Shown here: piece after piece, positions 19,267 through 30,911 of the stretch
Position numbering within the stretch: the stretch's first letter is position 1
How the letters are laid out: every line of letters starts with the position of its first letter
Source of the DNA: an uncultured Neomegalonema sp.
GTDB lineage: Bacteria > Pseudomonadota > Alphaproteobacteria > Rhodobacterales > Rhodobacteraceae
Direction: 5' to 3'
DNA length: 56,608 nt
Assembly: GCA_938034615.1 (NCBI GenBank)
Contig: CALHLW010000187.1
Coordinates: forward strand, 1-56,608
Position numbers and translations under genes: made by a program
Notes under the pieces: model-generated
The model's database searches: none
What the model was told of the DNA's origin: nothing
What the model saw: only the letters and a program-made list of their open reading frames with translations

Positions 19267-20523
19267 ATGAAAAGACAGAACCAGAGGCTCGCGCAGCAAA
19301 CGATGGCCTTCGTTCTCGCGGGCGGTCGGGGCAGCCGGTTGCAGGAACTGACCGACAAACGCGCGAAACCGGCGGTTTATTTCGGGGGCAAGTGCCGGAT
19401 CATCGACTTCGCGCTGTCCAATGCCGTTAACTCCGGCATTCGGCGCATCAGTGTAGCGACCCAATACAAGGCGCATAGCCTCATCCGTCACCTACAGCGG
19501 GGCTGGAGCTTCTTTCGGGCAGAACGAAACGAGTTCCTCGACATCATCCCGGCGTCGCAGCAGTTGAATGAAACCAACTGGTATATGGGCACGGCAGATG
19601 CCGTGAACCAGAATATCGAGATCATCGAGAGCTATGGTCCGAAATTCATTCTCGTGCTAGCCGGGGACCACGTCTACAAGCAAGATTATTCACTGATGAT
19701 CGAGCACCACGTGGAAAGCGGCGCAGATGTGACCGTTGGCTGCGTCGAGGTGCCCCGCGAAGAGGCATCGGCCTTCGGGGTGATGCATGTGGATGAAAAC
19801 GACAAGATCATCGACTTTCTCGAAAAGCCCAGCGATCCTCCCCCTATGCCCGGACATCCCGATCAGGCGCTGGCCAGCATGGGCATTTATGTCTTCGATG
19901 CGGAATTCTTGTACGATCTGCTCCGCAAGGATGCCGACAATCCTGACTCGAAGCATGATTTCGGTGGCGATCTGATCCCGCACGTCGTCGAGAATGGTAC
20001 GGCAATCGCCCACCCGTTCAGCCGCTCCTGCGTTCGCAGCGGCATCGAAGAACAAGCCTACTGGCGTGACGTGGGCACGGTCGATGCCTTCTGGCAGGCC
20101 AATATCGATCTCACCGATTTCACGCCGGAACTCGATCTCTATGACACGGAATGGCCGATCTGGACGTATTCCGAGCAGACACCGCCCGCGAAGTTCATCC
20201 ATAACGAGGAGGGTCGACGCGGTTCCGCCGTCTCTTCGATGGTGTCTGGCGGCTGCATCATTTCCGGGTCACAACTCGACCAGTGCCTTCTCTACACGGG
20301 CGTCCGCACCCATTCCTACGCCTCACTCAAAGGCGTCATCGCCATGCCCCATGTCGATATCGGTCGCAAGGCGAAGCTGACCAACGTGGTCATCGACCGG
20401 GGCGTGAAAATTCCCGAAGGGATGGTCGTCGGGGAAGACCCGGAACTTGATGCAAAGCGGTTCCGGCGGACGGAGGGGGGCGTGTGCCTTATCACCGAGG
20501 CGATGATAGAAAAGCTGGGTTGA
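19267..20523 (+). CDS. glgC: Glucose-1-phosphate adenylyltransferase (ADP-glucose pyrophosphorylase)
   Basis: The 418-residue enzyme makes ADP-glucose from glucose-1-phosphate and ATP, the committed step of glycogen synthesis. The nucleotide loop is [21 protein letters not shown], followed by [19 protein letters not shown] and [13 protein letters not shown] left-handed beta-helix domain is suggested by the C-terminal [20 protein letters not shown]. Alphaproteobacterial enzymes are typically activated by fructose-6-phosphate, which here is exactly the product of the upstream mannitol and fructose genes; activation is inferred, not seen. The gene lies 39 bp after glgB and four before glgA. Confidence 0.97.
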   Translation: MKRQNQRLAQQTMAFVLAGGRGSRLQELTDKRAKPAVYFGGKCRIIDFALSNAVNSGIRRISVATQYKAHSLIRHLQRGWSFFRAERNEFLDIIPASQQLNETNWYMGTADAVNQNIEIIESYGPKFILVLAGDHVYKQDYSLMIEHHVESGADVTVGCVEVPREEASAFGVMHVDENDKIIDFLEKPSDPPPMPGHPDQALASMGIYVFDAEFLYDLLRKDADNPDSKHDFGGDLIPHVVENGTAIAHPFSRSCVRSGIEEQAYWRDVGTVDAFWQANIDLTDFTPELDLYDTEWPIWTYSEQTPPAKFIHNEEGRRGSAVSSMVSGGCIISGSQLDQCLLYTGVRTHSYASLKGVIAMPHVDIGRKAKLTNVVIDRGVKIPEGMVVGEDPELDAKRFRRTEGGVCLITEAMIEKLG

Positions 20524-20527
20524 CGCG

Positions 20528-21964
20528 ATGAAGGTTCTCTTCGTCGCGTCCGAGTGTGCGCCCTTCGTCAAGACCGGCGGCCTCGCCGACGTGATCGGCG
20601 CTGTCCCGAAAACGCTGTCCGAACTGGGCGTCTCGGTCAGGGTGATTCTGCCTGCCTACCCCGCCCTGCACGGTATTACCGAAGGGGGGAAGGTCGTCCT
20701 TGAAATCGACGACCTTCATGGCGGCCCGGCCTCGTTGGTATCGGTGAAGGCCGAAGGATTGGACCTGCTGCTTCTCGACGCGCCGCACCTGTTTGACAGG
20801 CCCGGCAATATCTATCTCGATGCTGGTGGAAGCGACTGGGGCGACAATGCCCTGCGGTTCGGCGCCCTCTCGCAGGTTGGCGCGAAGGTCGGGCTGGAAG
20901 GGATCGGGCGCTGGAAGCCCGATATCGTCCATGCCCATGACTGGCAGGCCGGTCTGATTCCTGCCCTTCTGCGACAGGCCGGACAGGACGTTCCGGCGAG
21001 CGTGCTTACGATCCACAATATCGCGTTCCAGGGCTTGTTTGACGCGGGGCTATGCGTTCCGCTGGGGATTGATCCCCCGATGTTTACCCCCGCCGGTGCG
21101 GAGTATTTCGGCAACCTGGGTTTCCTGAAGGCGGGGATCGCTTTCTGCGACCGGATCACCACCGTAAGCCCGACCTATGCGCGGGAGCTGCTGCACCCCG
21201 AATTCGGGATGGGGCTGGAAGGCATCCTGCAAGCCCGCCGCACGGTCCTTTCCGGCATCCTCAACGGGATCGACACCGACATCTGGAACCCGCAAACGGA
21301 CGAGGCCCTGACCGCGACCTATTCGGCGGACTTGCTGGACGGCAAGCGAAAGAACCGCGCGGAACTCGAAAAACGCTTCGACCTCCATGCCGATGTCGAC
21401 GGCCCGCTCTTTTGTGTCGTCAGCCGCCTGACCAGCCAGAAGGGTCTCGACCTGCTGCTCGACGCCCTGCCGGCCCTCGTGGCGCGCGGCGGGAAGCTGG
21501 CCGTGCTTGGCAGCGGCGACAGGGAGATGGAGTCGCGGTTCATCGGGGCGGCCCATATTTATGCCGGATCGGTCGGGGTCATCATCGGCTATGACGAGCC
21601 GCTCTCCCACCTGATGCAGGGCGGTTCCGATGCCATCCTGATCCCCTCGCGGTTCGAACCCTGCGGCCTGACCCAGCTTTACGGATTGCGGTACGGCACG
21701 GTGCCCGTGGTCGCCCGCACCGGCGGGCTGGCCGATACCGTGATCGATGCGAACGATGCCGCCATGCGCGCCGGGTGCGCGACCGGGGTGCAGTTCGCCC
21801 CCGTCACCGCCCCCGCGCTGGAACAGGCCATCGAAAGGACATGCGACTTGTACCGCCAACCTGACATCTGGAACGCCATGGTCCGGCGTGCGATGAGCCA
21901 TCCCGTAAGCTGGGAGCAGTCGGCCCGCGCCTATCTCGATCTCTACGAGTCGCTTTCACAATGA
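20528..21964 (+). CDS. glgA: Glycogen synthase (ADP-glucose)
   Basis: The 478-residue GT5 glycosyltransferase elongates alpha-1,4-glucan with ADP-glucose. The start reads MKVLFVASECAPFVKTGGLADVIGAVP, with the KTGGL ADP-glucose-binding loop. HNIAFQGLF, GILNGIDTDIWNP, VSRLTSQKGLDLLLDAL, and the C-terminal PSRFEPCGLTQLYGLRYGTVPVVA with the catalytic glutamate follow. Length is normal (about 480). It begins four bases after glgC and overlaps glgX by ATGA, so the synthesis and trimming genes are coupled. Confidence 0.97.
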   Translation: MKVLFVASECAPFVKTGGLADVIGAVPKTLSELGVSVRVILPAYPALHGITEGGKVVLEIDDLHGGPASLVSVKAEGLDLLLLDAPHLFDRPGNIYLDAGGSDWGDNALRFGALSQVGAKVGLEGIGRWKPDIVHAHDWQAGLIPALLRQAGQDVPASVLTIHNIAFQGLFDAGLCVPLGIDPPMFTPAGAEYFGNLGFLKAGIAFCDRITTVSPTYARELLHPEFGMGLEGILQARRTVLSGILNGIDTDIWNPQTDEALTATYSADLLDGKRKNRAELEKRFDLHADVDGPLFCVVSRLTSQKGLDLLLDALPALVARGGKLAVLGSGDREMESRFIGAAHIYAGSVGVIIGYDEPLSHLMQGGSDAILIPSRFEPCGLTQLYGLRYGTVPVVARTGGLADTVIDANDAAMRAGCATGVQFAPVTAPALEQAIERTCDLYRQPDIWNAMVRRAMSHPVSWEQSARAYLDLYESLSQ

Positions 21965-24056
21965 CCGAAACAATACGCTCTGGCAGCCCGAACCGGCTTG
22001 GCGCGCATTCCGACGGTGAGGGCACGAATTTCGCCGTCTACTCCTCGAATGCCCAGAGCATTGAGCTGTGCCTGTTCTCCGAAGACGGCACGACCGAGTT
22101 GGCGCGCCATGCCTTGCCAGAACGAACCGGGCCGGTATGGCATGGCTACCTCCCCGGCCTGCCAGCAGGCGCGAGCTATGGCTATCGTGCCCATGGCAGC
22201 TATGCGCCCGAACAGGGGCACCGGTTCAATCCCAACAAGCTGCTGCTCGACCCCTACACGCGCGAATTTGCCGGAAAATGGACCGATCATCCTGCGACCA
22301 AGGGATACGACGACGGATCGACGGGACTGGATCTCTCTTACGATACCCGCGACAGCGCGCCCTATGTGCCGAAATCGGTTGTCCCGGACCCTGCCTTGTT
22401 TGCGGATATGGAGTGCGGGCCGCAAAACGGCTGGAGCGAGACGCTGATCTATGAGGCCCATGTGAAGGGGCTGACGCAGCAACATACTGGCGTACCCGAC
22501 GCCGTCAGGGGCACCTATGACGGCCTCGCATCGGACGCCGTGCTGGATCACCTGCATGAACTCGGGGTCACGGCGATCGAGCTGCTGCCGGTCCATTCCT
22601 TCATCGATGACGGGTTCCTGCAGGCGAAGGGATTGCGGAATTACTGGGGCTATAACACCATCGGATTCTTTGCGCCGGAGCCACGATATTTCGGACCGGC
22701 GGGCATTGCCGGATTCCGCGACATGGTACGGCGGTTTCACGCCGCCGGGATCGAGGTCATTCTCGATGTCGTCTACAACCACACGGCAGAGGGCGATCAC
22801 CGGGGGCCGACGCTGTGCTATCGCGGCCTCGACAATGCGTCGTACTATCGCCTGATTTCGGGACAGCCGCGTTATTACGTGAACGACACTGGCTGTGGAA
22901 ACACGCTGAACGTCTCCAACCCCTTCGTTTTGCGCATGGTCATGGACAGCCTGCGTTTCTGGGTTGAGGCGATGGGGATCGACGGGTTCCGCTTCGATCT
23001 GGCCACCACGCTGGCGCGAGAGGATCACGGGTTCGACCGCCATGGCGGCTTTCTCGACAGCCTGCGGCAAGACCCCGTTCTGGCCGGGGTCAAGCTGATC
23101 GCGGAACCTTGGGATATCGGCCCCGGCGGATACCGGCTGGGTGAGTTTCCGCCCCCCTTCGCTGAGTGGAATGATGGCTATCGCGATACCGTCCGCCGCT
23201 ACTGGCGTGGTGACGGACACAGCACACAGGAGTTGAGCGCGCGGCTGCTCGGGTCGGCGGGACAGTTCGACCGCAGAGGGCGGCGGTCGTGGTCGTCGGT
23301 GAATCTCCTGACCTCCCATGACGGCTTCACCCTTGCCGATGTTACCCGCTACAACGAGAAGCACAATCAAGCCAATGGCGAGAACGGTGCCGACGGGCAC
23401 CACGCCAATTTCAGCGATAATGCCGGTATCGAGGGGCCGACCGACGATCCGATCATCCTTGCGCGCCGCGCACGGCGACAGCGTAATATGCTTGCGACCC
23501 TTTTCCTGTCGCAGGGCACGCCGATGCTGCTGGCCGGAGACGAGATTTCGAACTCTCAGGACGGCAATAACAACGCTTATTGTCAGGACAATCCGATTGG
23601 CTGGATTGACTGGGCGAAAGCCGACGAACCGTTATGCGCGTTCGTTGCCGGGCTTTCCCGGTTCCGCAAGAAACACCACCCGGTCCGGCAAACGCATTTC
23701 CTGCACGGTGCTCTGCGGCCGGTCGATGGAACGGCGGATGTCGATTGGCGGGCCTTCGACGGTGGAGCATTGCAATGGCGTGATCCTGGCCTGTCGGATT
23801 TCTGCGTCCTGCTGCGCGGTTCCGCCGAGGCGGCAACCCGTGACGGGGATGACGATGCGGTGTTCGTCGTCTTCAACCGCAGTGAAAAGGCGGCGCGCGT
23901 TGCGCTGCCCAATACACCGCCCGGAAGTCGCTGGATGCGATCCGTCGATACCGCTGCCGACCTCGCTTTCCCGGATGAGTCGTGTTCGGGAGCAAGGGCC
24001 GCTGTGGCGGCCAGTTCGGTCACGGTCTTCACGCTCGATACCGCCGGACCAGCGCC

Positions 24057-24060
<4 letters not shown>
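21961..24060 (+). CDS. glgX: Glycogen debranching enzyme GlgX
   Basis: The 699-residue GH13 isoamylase-type enzyme removes alpha-1,6 branches left after phosphorylase action. The CBM48 start is SPNRLGAHSDGEGTNFAVYS. The catalytic domain has LDVVYNHTAEGDHRGPT, nucleophile Asp in DGFRFDLATTLARE, acid-base Glu in LIAEPWDIGPGGY, and the third carboxylate in LLTSHDGFTLADV, followed by YNEKHNQANGENG typical of GlgX. Length fits (about 650-700). Both ends overlap neighbours by ATGA (glgA and malQ). It supplies short branches as maltooligosaccharides to MalQ. Confidence 0.96.
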
Positions 24061-27673
<3,613 letters not shown>

Positions 27674-27755
27674 CGACATCAGGGCGTGTCCATCGATTCT
27701 TCAATCTCTCAGGGGGAGCAGCAACTTCGTTGGTCAGGTTTGGGATGTATTATGC

Positions 27756-27771
27756 GCCTGATGTTTCAGGC
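27756..27771. terminator. Possible bidirectional terminator hairpin between convergent operons
   Basis: GCCTGA-TGTT-TCAGGC is a perfect 6-bp stem in the gap between the pgm stop and the flavoprotein gene stop on the other strand. No clear U-run follows in either direction, so termination here may need Rho. The position between two converging operons is the main support. Confidence 0.45.
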
Positions 27772-27782
27772 CTGCAAGATCG

Positions 27783-29522
27783 TTACTCCGCCGCCACCAT
27801 CGTCTCCGGCTCGCCGTCGGGGAGGACCGTTTCGCCTGGTTTGACGATGGTAAAGGCGACGGGGGCGCGGCCTACGTTTAGGGTTCCGTCTTTCTGGGTT
27901 GCGAGGGTGTAGTAGGAGGTGTCGAGATCGCCTTCCTCGGGGAAATCCTCGCGGTAATGCGCGCCGCGTGAATTTTCGCGAGCGAGCGCGGCCTCGGCGA
28001 TGACTCCGGAGATATCGCAGAGGGAGCGCAGATTGAGCCAGTCGTGCCATGTGAGATTGAAAGCGCGGGTGGTGTCGTCGACGCCCATCTCCATCAATTC
28101 GGCCCCGATCTCGTGCACGCTGGCGATGCCGCGCTCCAGACCGGATTGCGTGCGGATGACGCCAGCATCGTCCCACATCGCTTCCTGAAGGGCGGTGCGG
28201 AGATTGTGGCTGTTGCCGGGTTTCTTCGCGAAGGGATGACTGGCACGCTCAATTTCGTTGTCGAGGATCGTTTCGTCCGGGTCGCGGAGCGCGCCGGTAG
28301 CTTCCGCGCCCATCACGTCACCTGCGACGCCCCCATAGACGGTGGAATTGGCGACGCCGTTGCCGCCGAGACGGTTCGAGCCATGCGCGCCGCCCGCGTC
28401 CTCTCCGGCGACGTAGAGGCCGGGTAGGGCCGTGCGGGTATCCGGGTCCACCACCACCCCGCCCATGTGGTAATGCGCGGTAGGGACCACCTCGACCTTG
28501 CCGCCCGCCAGATCGAAACCGCAATCGGCGCAGCGTTTGACCATGCCCTTGAACTTCTGTGCCACATGCTCTGGCCCCAGATGGGCCATAGAGATATAGA
28601 CGCCGCCCTTGGGTGAGGCGTTGGACTTGCGCATCTCGGCATAGATCGCGCGGCTGACTATATCGCGGGTCGCGCGTTCGCCGCGCTCGTCGTAATCGTA
28701 CATGAAGCGTTGCTCGGCCCCGTTCAGCAGGTGGCCGCCTGCGCCGCGCAGACCTTCCTCCAGCACGGTGCCGGTCATCTTGGTGTGGTCGCCTGCCAGC
28801 AGGCCCGTGGGGTGGAACTGCACCATTTCCATATCGCGCAGGGGCAGGCCCGCGCGCAGGGCCATGGCAAGGCCGTCCATCGTCTTGTCGCCGGAGGGGG
28901 TGTGGTATTTGTACATGGTCGGGCCGCCGCCCGTGGCCATCAGCACGGCCTTGGCGCGCACGAAGCGGAAGCCCCCGGTGCGCATATCGATGAAGAGGAC
29001 GCCGGAGAGGCCGGAGCCGTCCTTGGCCGGGATCAGGCCGATGGCGCGGTGTTCCTGTAGCCGTTCGACGGGACGGGAGAGCACCTGCTCCATCAGGCGG
29101 TTGATGATCTCGATGCCCGTCAGGTCGCCCTTGTGGACGGTGCGGTCATAGGTCTGGCCTGCGAAGGCTTTCTGGTGGACCGAGCCGTCGGGATTGCGGT
29201 CGAAGAAGCAGCCGACCTCGTTTTCCAGCTCGCGCACCCGCACGACGGCCTGTTCGCAGAGCTTCCAAGCCATATCCTGATCGGGAAGCCATTTGCCGCC
29301 CTTGATCGTGTCCATGAAATGCCGCTCGACGCTGTCGCCATGGCCCAGCGCGACGTTGTAGCCGCCCTGCACCATGCGCGTGCAGCCGCACTTGCCGATG
29401 AGGCCCTTGACCGCAATCGTCACCTTCGCGTCGGGTGCAGCCTTCTGTGCATGGAGCGCAGCGAACAGCCCCGCCCCGCCGGAGCCAAGGATTAGGATGT
29501 CGGTGTCGTGGCGTTCGAGCAT
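27783..29522 (-). CDS. Succinate dehydrogenase/fumarate reductase-like flavoprotein with Cys at the covalent-FAD position
   Basis: From MLERHDTDILILG the protein is 579 residues; the longer track start runs into the anchor gene. FAD-binding GSGGAGLFAALHAQ lies at about 13-26. Substrate residues match SDH/FRD: QFHPTGLLAG, the proton-shuttle Arg in RATRDIVSRAI, His in VPTAHYHMGG and Arg in HGSNRLGGN. The FAD attachment site normally reads HTxxAQGG; here it is CTRMVQGG, with Cys47 in place of the flavinylated His, so FAD is probably not bound through 8-alpha-histidyl. GEGG is also changed to GAGG. It is the last gene of a B-anchor-anchor-A operon, two bases after an anchor gene. Direction of catalysis and substrate are open; E. 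coli FrdA His mutants keep fumarate reduction but lose succinate oxidation. Confidence 0.88.
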   Translation of the reverse strand: MLERHDTDILILGSGGAGLFAALHAQKAAPDAKVTIAVKGLIGKCGCTRMVQGGYNVALGHGDSVERHFMDTIKGGKWLPDQDMAWKLCEQAVVRVRELENEVGCFFDRNPDGSVHQKAFAGQTYDRTVHKGDLTGIEIINRLMEQVLSRPVERLQEHRAIGLIPAKDGSGLSGVLFIDMRTGGFRFVRAKAVLMATGGGPTMYKYHTPSGDKTMDGLAMALRAGLPLRDMEMVQFHPTGLLAGDHTKMTGTVLEEGLRGAGGHLLNGAEQRFMYDYDERGERATRDIVSRAIYAEMRKSNASPKGGVYISMAHLGPEHVAQKFKGMVKRCADCGFDLAGGKVEVVPTAHYHMGGVVVDPDTRTALPGLYVAGEDAGGAHGSNRLGGNGVANSTVYGGVAGDVMGAEATGALRDPDETILDNEIERASHPFAKKPGNSHNLRTALQEAMWDDAGVIRTQSGLERGIASVHEIGAELMEMGVDDTTRAFNLTWHDWLNLRSLCDISGVIAEAALARENSRGAHYREDFPEEGDLDTSYYTLATQKDGTLNVGRAPVAFTIVKPGETVLPDGEPETMVAAE

Positions 29523-29524
29523 GA

Positions 29525-29863
29525 TTACACCGCACTGAGGAAGAAGAGGGTGGAAAGGCAGAAGGATAAGGCAACTGCGCTCGCTGCGTAAGTCTTCTGG
29601 CGGGGAGACCACGGCAACCACTCCAATGCCATCAACCGAAGCCCGCCGAACATATGAGCGGCCAGCAGGAAGACGAGGCCGAACTCGGCGATCTTGACCA
29701 TCGTGTAGTCGGTCCAGCGCAGAAAACCGTCGAGGGCGGCGGCGTCAGTCAGGGCGTAGGACAGCACCCAGAAATGAGCGGGGAGGAAGAGGGCGAGAAG
29801 GAGGCCGGAGGCCCGGTGGAGGGCGAAGGCGTACCAGAGGGGGTGGTTGCGGTGGGGTTTCAT
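29525..29863 (-). CDS. SDH/FRD-like membrane anchor subunit (second)
   Basis: This 112-residue protein has three membrane segments, roughly WYAFALHRASGLLLALFLPAH, VKIAEFGLVFLLAAHMFGGLR and AASAVALSFCLSTLFFLS. ALHRASG matches the HRxSG quinone-site motif of SdhC, and AAHMFGGLR matches the SdhC haem-ligand histidine block (H..GIRH). A further histidine (LPAHFWVL) could be another ligand. It overlaps the first anchor gene by four bases and is followed two bases later by the flavoprotein gene. Both anchors look SdhC-like rather than one SdhC and one SdhD. Haem content is inferred. Confidence 0.82.
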   Translation of the reverse strand: MKPHRNHPLWYAFALHRASGLLLALFLPAHFWVLSYALTDAAALDGFLRWTDYTMVKIAEFGLVFLLAAHMFGGLRLMALEWLPWSPRQKTYAASAVALSFCLSTLFFLSAV

Positions 29864-30189
29864 GCCGTCACCGCGTAGACGGCATGAAGGCCCATGCCGC
29901 CTAGAAGGGCGAAGATGCCGAGCGTCAGGATGGCGAGGCTCTTGCCTCCGAGGCCGAATGTCTCGTGGATGATCGCGCGCAGGCCGATGGCGGCGTGGAG
30001 GGCGACTGCGACTGCAAATGTGCCGTAGAACAGCGCCCAGAGCAGGCTGCCTTGCGTTCGACCGAGGATTTCGGAGGCACTCAGACCGCCCTGAACGGCA
30101 TAGATCATCACGGCAATATGGCCGATCACGAGGGGGGCCATGATGAGCGCCGTGAGACGCTGGAGCATGTAGAGGCGCACGCCAATCAT
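29860..30189 (-). CDS. SDH/FRD-like membrane anchor subunit (first)
   Basis: From MIGVRLYMLQRLT the protein is 109 residues with three membrane segments (LTALIMAPLVIGHIAVMIYAV, the FYGTFAVAVALHAAIGLR block, and SLAILTLGIFALLGG). LQRLTAL resembles the SdhC quinone-site motif, and ALHAAIGLRAIIHE resembles its haem-ligand helix; VIGHIAV supplies another histidine. The start is set by TGATG overlap with the iron-sulfur subunit stop; the track start lies inside that gene. Its resemblance to the neighbouring anchor suggests both derive from one SdhC-like ancestor. Confidence 0.82.
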   Translation of the reverse strand: MIGVRLYMLQRLTALIMAPLVIGHIAVMIYAVQGGLSASEILGRTQGSLLWALFYGTFAVAVALHAAIGLRAIIHETFGLGGKSLAILTLGIFALLGGMGLHAVYAVTA

Positions 30190-30911
30190 CAGATGCGCCC
30201 CTTCAATGCCGCCCGAACCGTGGCGCGCTTCAGGCCCGCAATGGAGGCGGTGGGATTCAACTCGTTCGGGCAATGGGCCACGCAGCCCTGCTGCGAATGG
30301 CAGTTATGGCAGCCACCCGCGCCCGATACGGCGGTCAACCGGGCATCGAGCGCGCCGTCCTTCACGTCGTTCACGAGGGACCATGCGCGATTGAGGGCGG
30401 CGGGGCCGAGGTAATCGGGATTGACAGAGACCACGTCGCAGGCGGCGTAGCAGACGGCGCAGTTGATGCACTCGATGGCGGCGTCGGCTTCACGGCGTTC
30501 GGGTGTCTCTGGCAGGATCGGCTCGACGGTATCATCGCGGGATTTCGTCGGAGAGAACGCGCCTCCGGCTGCGGTCCATTTGTCGAAGAAGGGGTCCATG
30601 TCGACCGCCAAATCCTTGATGACCGGCAGGTTTCGCAAGGGGGCGATCTCGACTGTGCCGTCTTTGGCGACCTTGCTGACATGGGTGCGGCAGGTCCAGC
30701 GCGGCACGCCGTTTACCATCATTGCGCAGGAACCGCACATGCCGACGCGGCAGGCATAGCGATAGGCGAGGGTGGGATCGGCGTTTTGCTGAACCCAGGC
30801 GACGAGGTCGAGAACCGTCTGGCTCTCCTGCATCGGCACGTCGAAGGTTTCAAACGATCCAGCCTCGGCTCCGCGCCAGACGGAGACCTTCAGGGACGCA
30901 TCATCACTCAT
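30189..30911 (-). CDS. SDH/FRD-like iron-sulfur subunit
   Basis: The 240-residue subunit relays electrons from FAD to quinone. The N-terminal ferredoxin-like domain holds a [2Fe-2S] site (CRVGMCGSCAMM plus the Cys in PRWTC, about 54-75). The C-terminal domain has CINCAVCYAAC and CHSQQGCVAHCPNELNP, which provide the ligands for the [4Fe-4S] and [3Fe-4S] clusters. Length fits SdhB (about 240-260). Its ATG overlaps the upstream TPR gene stop (ATGA) and its stop overlaps the first anchor gene. The gene order B-anchor-anchor-A differs from the canonical C-D-A-B, so this is probably not the main TCA-cycle complex II. Confidence 0.9.
   Translation of the reverse strand: MSDDASLKVSVWRGAEAGSFETFDVPMQESQTVLDLVAWVQQNADPTLAYRYACRVGMCGSCAMMVNGVPRWTCRTHVSKVAKDGTVEIAPLRNLPVIKDLAVDMDPFFDKWTAAGGAFSPTKSRDDTVEPILPETPERREADAAIECINCAVCYAACDVVSVNPDYLGPAALNRAWSLVNDVKDGALDARLTAVSGAGGCHNCHSQQGCVAHCPNELNPTASIAGLKRATVRAALKGRI

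Noticed and set aside
18160-19491. 443-residue antisense ORF across glgB and glgC
   Set aside because: Spans the ends of two certain genes and has no recognisable domain; a codon-bias shadow.
21943-23403. 486-residue antisense ORF
   Set aside because: Opposite glgX, which has all catalytic residues in the sense frame.
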